A DNA stretch of 64,000 nucleotides, taken from NCBI RefSeq assembly GCF_003584565.2, contig NZ_CP031010.1, positions 2,666,001-2,730,000 of the forward strand, in the 5' to 3' direction. This document shows, piece after piece, positions 29,687-38,296 of the stretch; the stretch's first letter is position 1, and each line of letters opens with the position of its first letter. A program made the translations under genes and the position numbers. Source of the stretch: Alteromonas sp. RKMC-009. Its GTDB lineage: Bacteria > Pseudomonadota > Gammaproteobacteria > Enterobacterales > Alteromonadaceae. Below the pieces are notes generated by a model, which had not been told where the DNA came from, did not search any database, and saw only the letters and a program-made list of their open reading frames with translations.

Positions 29687-29928
29687 CAGCTTCAGAGCCA
29701 TCGTAGATTTCAGGCAGTGGACGATATCGTATTGCTTGCCCTCCATCGATAAAGTTCTAGCTCTGTCACGAAACTCAAGGTGACAAGTCACGATTTGTGA
29801 CATTGATGCCAAAGACAATAAATGGCATATATCGAGTACTACCGACTGACCTTTTGAAAAAGTTTTCACTACTGTAAAAATCAATATCATTGTTTTCAGA
29901 AGAAAGAATATGATGTCCGCTTTACGTA
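29687..29928. other. gene-poor decayed segment
   Basis: Between the kinase remnant and the dead insertion sequence I see no supported gene. A 107-codon minus-strand frame covers 29567-29890, but it has no recognisable motif and no good ribosome-binding site, and overlaps the kinase remnant. The segment is best read as remains of the deleted kinase gene. Confidence 0.5.
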
Positions 29929-30424
29929 CAGGCTGTGTGAAAACTCAATTTTTACCGGTACCATTGTGATAGCTCTATACCGTAATTCTGGGTCTATAAA
30001 AATTTTGAATGAGTGTTGCCGCATTTCTTAGGTTGTCAATGCGGATATAAGTCCTCCCCCCCCATGATTTTCATCATTTTTTAAAGTTGTAAGCTAAGAC
30101 TTGCAGACTCACGTCAGTTTTAACGTGTTTTAGCGTCTTTGTAAGCAATTGGTGAGTCCCTGCCCGATCAGCTCGGGACTGGCGATTTGCCCTATCGAGT
30201 TCCATGAGATAATTGGAATAGTAATCCAGAACTTCGGGAAACCTCGTGCTTAAAGTTCTGCTTTGGTCTTCGATAAATTTTGACATATACCTGAAAACTA
30301 TCAGCTTTTTGATAGTTTCATTTTACCAACTGACACCCAGATTGAGGATCAATAGGTAAGACTGATTAATCATATAAAACGCATACTTAGACCAAAAGGT
30401 GATCAATAGTTTTCACACAGCCTG
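29929..30424. mobile_element. collapsed insertion sequence with 17-bp terminal inverted repeats
   Basis: The 17-base sequence CAGGCTGTGTGAAAACT at 29929-29945 recurs as its exact reverse complement at 30408-30424, bounding 496 bp. Inside, on the minus strand, lies the C-terminal scrap of a DDE transposase. The size is far below a functional element, so most of the transposase is gone. Repeats beginning GGCTGTGTGAAAA are, as I recall, common in IS5/IS1182-type elements; that family assignment is inference. I could not identify a target duplication at the flanks. Confidence 0.68.
30074..30286 (-). pseudogene. transposase C-terminal fragment
   Basis: A 70-codon frame whose last about 25 residues, LTKTLKHVKTDVSLQVLAYNFKK, resemble the C-terminus of IS5/IS1182-group transposases (xxVxTExSLxVLAYNxKR). 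The preceding 45 residues show no catalytic motif. It sits inside the inverted repeats at 29929-29945 and 30408-30424, in the orientation expected for a transposase remnant. It is not functional. Confidence 0.5.
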
Positions 30425-30459
30425 CGCACAAATCAGTCGTTCGGAATCAATCGACCTGA

Positions 30460-30927
30460 TTAACGCACGGGCAAATACACCCTACTTTGCGCCTCTGCCA
30501 TGGCCACATCCGGGTAAAAGCGCAGTCGCTCTATGAATGGTGGGAACTGTTCAAAGTGCCAGTCATAACCCCCTTCGCCAATAACCTGTTCAATGCGCTG
30601 TTGTAACTTTCCGTCACAGCCTGTTTCTATCCAGCTTAAACAATGCAAAGCTGGAATGTGAGACTCAGAAACGCCCTGAGAATTCGGCGCAATATCTTTG
30701 TCATGCTCTGCTGCAATACCGAAGGTAGATGCCTCAGGTTCAGTAGTGCTAGGATCTGAATAAAAGATATTAAACGTCCGGCTTTGAGAAGGCGGCGAGC
30801 CATTCAACTTGCGCCATTGAATAAAGACCCCAACAGAAGCCATCAGCGTTTGCGGTGAACCTCTGTGAAGAAGCTGCGCCAGCTTTACACCTTCAAACTG
30901 AATTAACGCAGGCTCCGACGCATTCAT
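30460..30927 (-). CDS. GyrI-like small-molecule-binding domain protein
   Basis: A 155-residue single-domain protein resembling the GyrI-like/SOUL domain found as the effector-binding part of some AraC and MerR regulators and in the E. coli gyrase inhibitor GyrI. Clues are VKLAQLLHRGSPQTLMASVGVFIQWRK near the N-terminus, SRTFNIFYSDPSTTEPE in the middle and FPPFIERLRFYPDV near the end. The start used is the ATG at 30925-30927, preceded by AGGACC. It begins 36 bp after the quinone oxidoreductase stop on the same strand, so the pair may be an operon. No DNA-binding domain is present. The ligand is unknown. Confidence 0.7.
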   Translation of the reverse strand: MNASEPALIQFEGVKLAQLLHRGSPQTLMASVGVFIQWRKLNGSPPSQSRTFNIFYSDPSTTEPEASTFGIAAEHDKDIAPNSQGVSESHIPALHCLSWIETGCDGKLQQRIEQVIGEGGYDWHFEQFPPFIERLRFYPDVAMAEAQSRVYLPVR

Positions 30928-30962
30928 AGTGGTCCTGTCTGTAGTTTTACTATTCAACACCA

Positions 30963-31940
30963 TCACCACTCAACAATGATTTTGCCGCGACTGTCATTGG
31001 CTTCAAGGCGGGCATGAGCAGTGGCGACCTCCTCAACCGGCAATACGGTATCTACGTTCACAGTGAGTGTACCGTCGTCAAAACCAGGCAGTCCGTGTTC
31101 GCAGAAATCGCGGATCAAATCAGCCTTGTAAGCATCGCTGCGGTTTCTGAGTGTTGATCCCTGAATGCGGGCGCGCTTGCCCAACATCAATGCCATATCC
31201 AACTTGTCAGCAAAGCGTCCTGCCAGCATGGCCAGGTAAACAATGTGTCCATCTTGCGCGAGTACTTTTAAATTACGGTTCAGATAATCCCCTGCCACAA
31301 AGTCGAGCACAAAGTTTACGCCTTCGGGCCAGGTGTCTTTCAAAACGGCTGCAAAATCCTGTTCTTTGTAATTAATGGTAAGGTTAGCGCCCATGTCACG
31401 ACACTGTGCTAGTTTATCTTCAGAAGACGCGGTGGTCGCTGTGGCAATGCCCTTCAGTTTGCAAAGCTGCAGTGCAGCCAGGCCAACACCGCTGGCACCG
31501 GCATGAATAAGGGCTTTATTCTGAGGTTGCAGGTTACCAATGGTGAATAATGCTTGCCAGGCAGTAAGAAACACCTCCGTGAGCCCTGCTGCGTGTGTCA
31601 ACGACATGCTCTGTGGCACCGGCATAAGATGACGGGCATTTACCGCCACATATTCAGCGTAGCCGCCACCCGCTACCAGACCGCACACCTTATCGCCCAC
31701 TTTCCATTGAGTGACATCATCGGCAACGTCAGTCACTTCCCCGGACACTTCGAGCCCGAGAATGTCGCTTTCACCTGGTGGTGGCGGGTATTTTCCCTGA
31801 CGCTGCAAGGTGTCGGCGCGGTTTACCCCAAATGCATGCACTTTAACGAGCACCTGGCCACTGGCGATAGCAGGCGTATCCGTTTCACTGATTTTCAAAG
31901 ATTCGGGCCCCGCGCCCTTGTCAAAATCGATATATCGCAT
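30963..31940 (-). CDS. NAD(P)H:quinone oxidoreductase, zinc-free MDR family (QOR/PIG3-like)
   Basis: A 325-residue medium-chain reductase. The N-terminal GroES-like domain has VNRADTLQRQGKYPPPPGESDILGLEVSG, the signature of the quinone-reductase/PIG3 group. The nucleotide-binding fold has HAGASGVGLAALQLCK near residue 147. Structural zinc cysteines are absent, as expected for the group. It starts at an ATG and is divergent from rlmI (134 bp apart). A role in reducing quinones or reactive enones is likely. Confidence 0.9.
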   Translation of the reverse strand: MRYIDFDKGAGPESLKISETDTPAIASGQVLVKVHAFGVNRADTLQRQGKYPPPPGESDILGLEVSGEVTDVADDVTQWKVGDKVCGLVAGGGYAEYVAVNARHLMPVPQSMSLTHAAGLTEVFLTAWQALFTIGNLQPQNKALIHAGASGVGLAALQLCKLKGIATATTASSEDKLAQCRDMGANLTINYKEQDFAAVLKDTWPEGVNFVLDFVAGDYLNRNLKVLAQDGHIVYLAMLAGRFADKLDMALMLGKRARIQGSTLRNRSDAYKADLIRDFCEHGLPGFDDGTLTVNVDTVLPVEEVATAHARLEANDSRGKIIVEW

Positions 31941-32073
31941 CGCTGTACTCCCTCGTTTGACGATCTGAATTCAAAGATACCTATGGTCGTCATAAATATT
32001 CGGTTCAAAAGTCGCGCCTGATAATGAGAAAAGCTATACTGCGCGCCACTTACATCTAAGGGTTATCATAACA

Positions 32074-33267
32074 ATGTCTGCCACCGTCGTCTTACAACCT
32101 CAACGTGATAAATCACTGCGCCGTCGTCATCCCTGGGTTTTTGCCAGCGCCGTTGCCACGGTTAACGGACGTTGCCGCAGCGGAGACACTGTTGATGTGG
32201 TAAGTGCAGAAGGCGACTGGCTGGGCCGTGGCGCCTGGTCTCCTGAATCCCAGTTACGGGTTCGCATGTGGACCTTTAACAAAGATGAACCCGTAGACAA
32301 TGGCTTTTTTGTTCGCCGTCTTACTACTGCCCTCACCCTTCGTGAAAACCTGGTGATAAACGAAAACACTAACAGTTATCGCCTCATCGCTTCAGAGTCT
32401 GACGGATTGCCCGGCGTGACTATAGACGTGTACAACACGGTGATTGTGGTGCAACTCTTAAGCGCCGGTGCTGATAAGCAACGAGACAAGATTGTGTGGG
32501 CATTGAAAAAAGTGTTGCCAGGGAAAGACATTTTTGAACGCAGCGATGTGGATGTGCGTGCAAAAGAAGGACTGGAGCCACTGGTGCAGACGCTTCATGG
32601 CGATCCGGAACCGGTGGTCACAATTCTGGAGAATGGTATTCAGATTCAGGTAGATATTCGCAACGGCCATAAAACCGGCTTTTACCTCGATCAGCGTGAT
32701 GCCCGTGCCGCTGCCGGCCGTTACGCCAAAGACAAAGATGTGCTGAACTGTTTCAGTTATACCGGCACGTTTTCGTGCTATGCATTACAGGGCGGCGCGA
32801 AACATGTCACCAATGTGGATGTGTCTGATCCGGCGCTTGAGCTTGCGGCAAAGCATCTTGAAATCAATCATCTCGACAGTGCCCGTTGCGACATGGTGAA
32901 CGGTGATGTGTTTCAGGTTCTGCGTAAGTATCACGAAGAGCAACGACAGTTTGACATGGTGATCCTGGATCCCCCCAAATTTGTCGACAGCAAAGCATCA
33001 CTGGGCCGCGCATCACGTGGCTATAAAGACATTAATATGTACGGTATGCATGCGGTGAAATCAGGCGGTTTACTGCTGACGTTCAGTTGCTCAGGGCTGA
33101 TGCCGGCAGATTTATTTCAGAAGATTGTGGCCGATGCCGCGCTGGATGCCGGTAAGACAATTAAGATTGTTGAACGCCTGACTCAGGCCAAAGACCACCC
33201 TGTCATTGGCACGTATCCGGAAGGTTATTACCTGAAGGGTCTGGTGTGTGAAGTAACTGATCTTTAA
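32074..33267 (+). CDS. rlmI: 23S rRNA (cytosine1962-C5)-methyltransferase RlmI
   Basis: RlmI methylates C1962 of 23S rRNA using S-adenosylmethionine. The 397-residue protein begins with a PUA-type RNA-binding domain (RRRHPWVFASAVATV), followed by the central RMT domain and the methyltransferase fold with KTGFYLDQRD, VLNCFSYTGTFS and the catalytic-type motif LDPPKF. A conserved TFSCSG follows near residue 345. Length and domain order match YccW/RlmI. It starts at an ATG with no close neighbours upstream on the same strand. Confidence 0.94.
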   Translation: MSATVVLQPQRDKSLRRRHPWVFASAVATVNGRCRSGDTVDVVSAEGDWLGRGAWSPESQLRVRMWTFNKDEPVDNGFFVRRLTTALTLRENLVINENTNSYRLIASESDGLPGVTIDVYNTVIVVQLLSAGADKQRDKIVWALKKVLPGKDIFERSDVDVRAKEGLEPLVQTLHGDPEPVVTILENGIQIQVDIRNGHKTGFYLDQRDARAAAGRYAKDKDVLNCFSYTGTFSCYALQGGAKHVTNVDVSDPALELAAKHLEINHLDSARCDMVNGDVFQVLRKYHEEQRQFDMVILDPPKFVDSKASLGRASRGYKDINMYGMHAVKSGGLLLTFSCSGLMPADLFQKIVADAALDAGKTIKIVERLTQAKDHPVIGTYPEGYYLKGLVCEVTDL

Positions 33268-33287
33268 TCAGTTACTTCATTGGTTAG

Positions 33288-33590
33288 TTACTTCATTTCT
33301 GAAATTTCTACACCAATAATACAGCTGGCGTCTGTCTCAGGCACACAGCGAACCACGGTTGCAATGGCCGACAAGGACGGGATCTGGGAGCTGTTGGAGT
33401 CGATAGAAACGTTAACCTGCGTACCCACTTCAATGGATGGCTCTTCAACTTCCAGAGACATGCCTGTGGCACTGATATCTTTACATACTGCCTGATGAGT
33501 ACGGCTGGATTCTTCGTCGTTAATCTGTACCTGGCAAGGCGAGTTAACCATCATCCTGAAAAAATTACGTTTATCGTCGTATCCTAACAT
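33288..33590 (-). CDS. PilZ domain protein, putative c-di-GMP receptor
   Basis: A 100-residue single PilZ domain. The c-di-GMP-binding elements are recognisable: an arginine-containing N-terminal loop (DDKRNFFRM) and the DISATGMSLE sequence in the place of the (D/N)xSxxG motif. The first element is a loose match to RxxxR, so binding is likely but not certain. It converges with rlmI and is separated by 182 bp from hrpA. The window also holds two proteins with degenerate GGDEF domains, so c-di-GMP-related genes are present here without an obvious active cyclase. Confidence 0.82.
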   Translation of the reverse strand: MLGYDDKRNFFRMMVNSPCQVQINDEESSRTHQAVCKDISATGMSLEVEEPSIEVGTQVNVSIDSNSSQIPSLSAIATVVRCVPETDASCIIGVEISEMK

Positions 33591-33772
33591 GTCTTACTTC
33601 TCCCAACCTCTGGTCGCAACCTCGTAATATACTTCATCACTTATAGGACGACACCCCGGCGATGTCAACTGAGATCGCCGAAGAGTCACCGAAAGTTTGA
33701 TATGTGTTGTAATATCAGCGTATATCCATCACGCTTTTTTGCGATATCACATACCTTTACGCGACTTTTTTA

Positions 33773-36700
33773 TTAAAAGTTTTCCAGCGCAGTTAAAACT
33801 CTTTTTGCTGATACCGGATAGGCGGTGCCAAGTTGCTGGGCAAACAGAGAAACACGCAGTTCCTCAATCATCCAGCGGATCTCAAGCAGCTCAGCAGGTG
33901 CCTTATTCTGCGGGTATTTATTACAGGCTTTATTGAACGCAGTCACTGCTTTTTCAATGGTTTGCTGATGCATGCGGTCTTTATTCGGATCAATGGGCAG
34001 CTTTTCCAGGCGTCGCGCCAGTCCCTTAATATAGCGGTTCCAGTCCGGTAGTCTTCCGCGTCCTAAATCAGAGACAAAACCGGGATAAACCAGTATAGAC
34101 AGATGCTGTTTCACATCGCCAAGGGCACTGACCATGTTGAGCGGTACATTGCCCTTCATTTGCTTCTGACACTGGTGTGCGAGAGTGAGCCCCTCTTCCA
34201 CCTGACCGGCAATATCCAGCACCACATCATTAATTTCAGCCCTGACAAAATCGACGCACTGTTTAAAGGTTTCAGCGTCACGTATTTCAACACCTTGTGA
34301 TTGTTTAAACGTGTTGGCCAAATCATCAATACCGGCCAGTATACAGTCGTCAATGAGGGCTTTGATCTGGCCGAAAGGATTAAAATACAAACCCAGTTTT
34401 GCTTTGTTCGGCAATTTACTTTGCAGATAGCTGAGCGGCGACGGCATGGCGTTACGGATAAGCACGTTGACGCCGTCCTGATGCTGTTGTTTCGCTTTTT
34501 CAGGCTCGTCCACCAGTACTATATCAACTTTGTCACCACGGCGGACCAGAGCGGGAAACGCCTGTACTTCAAAGCCCCCCATCTTTTGCGTAAAGGTTTC
34601 CGGCAGCTTTTCAAAATCCCAGCTTTCCAGCCCTTTACGCTCAAGTTCCGGCGTTGCGGCCTTTTCAAAGGTGGCTTTCACCTGCCCCTGACATTGCTTC
34701 TTCAATGCTTCCAGATCATCACCACGGGCAATCACCTCACCTTTGTCATTAACCACAGCAAAGTGCATTTTGAGATGCCGTTCAAGCTGAGAGAGCTGCC
34801 ACTCTTCTTCTTCCACAATAACACCGGTCATACGGCGCAGTTTGTCAGACAAAGCCTGTAAAAGCGGCACCGGCTGACCGTGCTTGTCAAAGGCGCTGAT
34901 ATCTTCAAGGCAGGCTTCTGCATAATTCGGTGCAGGCACAAAATTTTTGCGTAAACGTTTAGGCAGGCTTTTAATCAGGCTGACAATCAGTTCGTGTTGT
35001 AAACCCGGCACCAGCCAGTCAAACCCCTTATCTGATACCTGATTTAATATGGGTAACGGAATGGTTGCCGTTACCCCGTCATCATCGGCATTGGGCTCGA
35101 AATGGTACCGTAAAGGCAGCGTAATATTGCCCTGCTTCCAGACATCGGGAAAGGCGTTGGCGGTCTTCGCGCCGGGCTGCTGGCGGTACACATCCTCTTC
35201 GGTGAAGGCGAGAATGTTCTTGTCGGATTGTTTTTGCCACCACTTTTTAAACGCGGCTTCGTTATTAACATCCACCGGTAAACGCTGTGCATAAAAGGCC
35301 ACCAGCGCTTCTTCGTCAACCATGATGTCCCGGCGCCGGGTTTTCTGCTCAAGCTCATCCACCTGATCAAGCAATGCCTGGTTATCTGCCAGCACGCTGT
35401 TATTCAGTTTGGTATCACCTTCAATTAACGCGTGACGGATAAACAAATCCTGAGACACGTGCGGATCAATCTGACTGTAAACCACAGCCCGCTTCGGGAT
35501 GATGGGCAAGCCAAACAGGGTGACCTTTTCAAAAGCCACCACAGCGCCGCGCTTTTTAGACCAGTGTGGTTCAGAATAGCTGGACTGGGTAACGTGCTTT
35601 GCCAGAGGCTCCACCCATACCGGATCAATCTTCGCATTCATGCGGGCAAACAGGCGGGACGTTTCCACCAGCTCTGCCGCCATGATCCACTTAGGTTGTA
35701 CTTTTGCCAGACCTGAGCCCGGGAAAATCATAAATTTAGAGTTACGTGAGCCGAGATATTCCCGCTCTTTGTCTTTCATGCCCAGGTGCGACAACAAACC
35801 GCTGCAAAGCGCCTGATGTACTGACTGAAAATCAGCATCTTGCTTGCTGATCCCCAAACCGATTTCCGCTACAGATTTTTTAAGCTGGCTGACAATGTCC
35901 TGCCATTCACGCATACGCAGATAATTGATGAACTGCGCTTTACACCACTTGCGCAACTGATTATTAGACAGCGCAGCTTGCTGTTCTCTGAACGACTGCC
36001 ACAAATTAAACAGACTGATAAAGTCTGAGTCTTTATCACGGTATTCGTTATGTTTTTCATCTGCCTGCTGACGTTTTTCCTGTGGCCGCTCACGGGGATC
36101 CTGAATAGATAAACCGGCAGCAATCACCATGACTTCCCGCACCGCATTCGTGCGCCCGGCTTCGATGACCATACGGGCATAGCGGGGATCAACCGGTAAG
36201 CGGGCAATTTTGCGGCCCATGTCCGTTAACTTTGGCTGGCCTTTACCCCGCTTAATCGCCTGAATTTCTTCAAGCAACCTGAAGCCATCGGTTATATTGC
36301 GGCTGTCCGGTGGCTGAACAAACGGAAATGCGCCGATATCCCCCAACCCCAGCGCCAGCATCTGCAGGATGACAGACGCGAGATTAGTACGCAGAATTTC
36401 CGGATCGGTAAACGCCGGACGACCAAGATAATCTTCTTCACTGTATAAGCGGATACAGATCCCGTCTGATACCCGCCCGCATCGTCCGGCCCGCTGATTC
36501 GCAGACGCCTGAGATACCGGTTCAATGGGTAAGCGCTGCACTTTGCTGCGGGCGCTGTACCGTGAAATACGCGCGGTACCCGGGTCAATAACGTATTTAA
36601 TGCCCGGCACCGTTAACGAGGTCTCCGCTACGTTGGTGGCCAACACTATGCGCTGCCCACTGTGAGACTGGAAAATACGGTTTTGTTCTGCTGCCGACAA

Positions 36701-37729
36701 TCTGGCGTACAAAGGCACAATTTCAGTGTTCCGGTATTGCTGCTTTTGCAGTGCATCCTGGGTATCGCGGATATCCCGCTCACCACTTAAAAACACCAGA
36801 ATGTCTCCGGGCGCTTCCCGTTTAAGCTCATCAACGGCCCGGACAATGGCATCAGTCTGATCGTTGTCATCTTCCCGTTCTTCAGGATCGTGATAACGAA
36901 TTTCCACCGGATAGGTTCTGCCGCTCACTTCAACAATCGGCGCGTCATTAAAATGTCTGCTGAAGCGTTCAGGGTCGATGGTCGCCGATGTGATAATAAG
37001 CTTAAGTTCGGGACGCTTATCTAATAACTGACGTAGATACCCGAGGAGGAAGTCGATATTAAGACTCCGTTCGTGGGCTTCGTCGATAATGATGGTGTCG
37101 TACTGATTTAAAAAGCGGTCCTGCTGCATCTCTGCCAGCAACATACCGTCGGTCATCAGCTTGACGTAACTGCTGTCGCTGACCTGGTCTGAAAAGCGGA
37201 TTTTGAAACCCACTTTTTCACCTAACGGCGTATTCAGTTCTTCAGCAATACGGCTTGCCACGCTGCGGGCAGCCAGTCGTCTTGGCTGGGTATGGGCAAT
37301 CATGCCGTCCACGCCCCTACCCAGCTCCAGACAAATCTTCGGAAGCTGAGTGGTTTTTCCTGAGCCGGTTTCCCCCGCCACAATGACCACCTGATGAGAG
37401 GCGATGGCCTGTTTGATGTCGTCTTTTTTATCACTGACAGGTAACGGCGGATATTCAATGGCCGGCAAATTCTCCGCCCGCAAAGCACGTTTCGCTTTTG
37501 ACGCATCAATGCGCTGCAAAACATCACTGATGGCGTCAGCCGCCTGTTCAGACTGAGATTTAATCAACCCGCTGAGTTTTTGAATGCGACGGCGTAAAGG
37601 AAAACGATCGGCCAGCATACACAATGACAACTGGTCGTATAATGAAGAAACAGAAGGCGCGGCTGGCTCAGAAGACAAGACTCTTTCCTTACTACTCTGG
37701 GACATCGAAAAAGAGGAAGAGTCTACCAT
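33773..37729 (-). CDS. hrpA: ATP-dependent RNA helicase HrpA
   Basis: A DEAH-box helicase of 1318 residues, close to the 1300 of E. coli HrpA, which rescues stalled ribosomes by acting on mRNA. Walker A is GETGSGKTTQLPK, motif II is DEAH in IIDEAHERSLN, motif III is SAT and motif VI is QRAGRCGR; a long C-terminal DUF3418-type region follows. The frame also extends 26 codons upstream into the insertion sequence. I chose the ATG at 37727-37729, which lies outside the element. The IS150-like insertion is only 18 bp upstream of this codon, so the natural promoter or upstream coupling has probably been displaced. Confidence 0.94.
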   Translation of the reverse strand: MVDSSSFSMSQSSKERVLSSEPAAPSVSSLYDQLSLCMLADRFPLRRRIQKLSGLIKSQSEQAADAISDVLQRIDASKAKRALRAENLPAIEYPPLPVSDKKDDIKQAIASHQVVIVAGETGSGKTTQLPKICLELGRGVDGMIAHTQPRRLAARSVASRIAEELNTPLGEKVGFKIRFSDQVSDSSYVKLMTDGMLLAEMQQDRFLNQYDTIIIDEAHERSLNIDFLLGYLRQLLDKRPELKLIITSATIDPERFSRHFNDAPIVEVSGRTYPVEIRYHDPEEREDDNDQTDAIVRAVDELKREAPGDILVFLSGERDIRDTQDALQKQQYRNTEIVPLYARLSAAEQNRIFQSHSGQRIVLATNVAETSLTVPGIKYVIDPGTARISRYSARSKVQRLPIEPVSQASANQRAGRCGRVSDGICIRLYSEEDYLGRPAFTDPEILRTNLASVILQMLALGLGDIGAFPFVQPPDSRNITDGFRLLEEIQAIKRGKGQPKLTDMGRKIARLPVDPRYARMVIEAGRTNAVREVMVIAAGLSIQDPRERPQEKRQQADEKHNEYRDKDSDFISLFNLWQSFREQQAALSNNQLRKWCKAQFINYLRMREWQDIVSQLKKSVAEIGLGISKQDADFQSVHQALCSGLLSHLGMKDKEREYLGSRNSKFMIFPGSGLAKVQPKWIMAAELVETSRLFARMNAKIDPVWVEPLAKHVTQSSYSEPHWSKKRGAVVAFEKVTLFGLPIIPKRAVVYSQIDPHVSQDLFIRHALIEGDTKLNNSVLADNQALLDQVDELEQKTRRRDIMVDEEALVAFYAQRLPVDVNNEAAFKKWWQKQSDKNILAFTEEDVYRQQPGAKTANAFPDVWKQGNITLPLRYHFEPNADDDGVTATIPLPILNQVSDKGFDWLVPGLQHELIVSLIKSLPKRLRKNFVPAPNYAEACLEDISAFDKHGQPVPLLQALSDKLRRMTGVIVEEEEWQLSQLERHLKMHFAVVNDKGEVIARGDDLEALKKQCQGQVKATFEKAATPELERKGLESWDFEKLPETFTQKMGGFEVQAFPALVRRGDKVDIVLVDEPEKAKQQHQDGVNVLIRNAMPSPLSYLQSKLPNKAKLGLYFNPFGQIKALIDDCILAGIDDLANTFKQSQGVEIRDAETFKQCVDFVRAEINDVVLDIAGQVEEGLTLAHQCQKQMKGNVPLNMVSALGDVKQHLSILVYPGFVSDLGRGRLPDWNRYIKGLARRLEKLPIDPNKDRMHQQTIEKAVTAFNKACNKYPQNKAPAELLEIRWMIEELRVSLFAQQLGTAYPVSAKRVLTALENF

Positions 37730-37744
37730 AAAGCCGTTATGTTG

Positions 37745-37747
37745 TTT
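37745..37747 (+). repeat. target-site duplication of the IS150-like element, left copy
   Basis: TTT immediately before the left inverted repeat, matched by TTT at 39169-39171 after the right one. Three-base duplications are normal for this IS group. The run of T makes it less informative than a mixed sequence would be. Confidence 0.6.
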
Positions 37748-37753
37748 TGAAGT

Positions 37754-37795
37754 GACCCCCAATAGTTGGACATTCCAATTACTGGGGGTCTTTTT
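37754..37795 (+). promoter_or_regulatory. hairpin plus T-run at the IS left end, overlapping the orfA leader
   Basis: GACCCCCA (37754-37761) pairs with TGGGGGTC (37783-37790), extended inside by TTGGA and TCCAA, and five T follow directly before the orfA ATG at 37796. RNA entering from outside the element would fold here, end, or hide the orfA ribosome-binding site. Such protection from read-through is known in several insertion sequences (IS10, IS50, IS200). Its role here is inference. Confidence 0.5.
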
Positions 37796-38296
37796 ATGTC
37801 CAAACATCCTCGAGCCTTCAAGCTCAAAGTAGCTGAGTGTGCTTTATCTGAAAGTTCTTCGGCGATAGGTGGCAGATTTAATGTCACAGAAAGGCAGGTC
37901 CGATATTGGACTGCTGTTTATCGAATTCATGGCGCTGAAAGCTTCAGGTCTACTCACAGGCCATATTCTCAAGCATTTAAAACAGATGTGTTGAAAACAA
38001 TGGCAGCTAACAACTGGTCACTTAGTTACACCAGCGCCTTCTTCGATTTATCGTCCCCTGGGATTCTTTTCCAATGGCAAAAGCTTTATGCTCACGATGG
38101 TATCTCCGGTCTAAAACCAAAGAAAAAAGGTAAACCTCGCGTGAAAAAAGAACCTTCTGCACCTAAACCATCAACTGAAATGACGGAGAAGGAACTCAGA
38201 GAAGAGTTGGACTATTTACGTGCGGAGAATGCTGTTCTAAAAAAGTTAGAAGCCTTGGCTCAAGCCAGAAAGAAAAAAGCAAAGACAAAACGATAG
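37796..38296 (+). CDS. IS150-type transposase OrfA (InsJ-like, helix-turn-helix)
   Basis: A 166-residue DNA-binding protein resembling InsJ of IS150. Two helix-turn-helix units are visible, around IGGRFNVTERQVRYWTAVYR (25-45) and SYTSAFFDLSSPGILFQWQK (76-96), followed by a leucine-zipper-like coiled coil (EKELREELDYLRAENAVLKKLEAL). The heptamer A AAA AAG (38239-38245) in the LKK codons is in the correct phase for -1 frameshifting to make the OrfAB transposase. The ATG at 37796 follows the hairpin directly. Confidence 0.92.
   Translation: MSKHPRAFKLKVAECALSESSSAIGGRFNVTERQVRYWTAVYRIHGAESFRSTHRPYSQAFKTDVLKTMAANNWSLSYTSAFFDLSSPGILFQWQKLYAHDGISGLKPKKKGKPRVKKEPSAPKPSTEMTEKELREELDYLRAENAVLKKLEALAQARKKKAKTKR

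Noticed and set aside
29567..29890. Minus-strand open frame of 107 codons
   Set aside because: It overlaps the plus-strand kinase remnant, shows no motif and lies in decayed DNA.
33268..33297. Direct repeat of AGTTACTTCATT between rlmI and the PilZ gene
   Set aside because: The two 12-bp copies include the ends of both coding regions and have no symmetry or recurrence elsewhere; probably chance.
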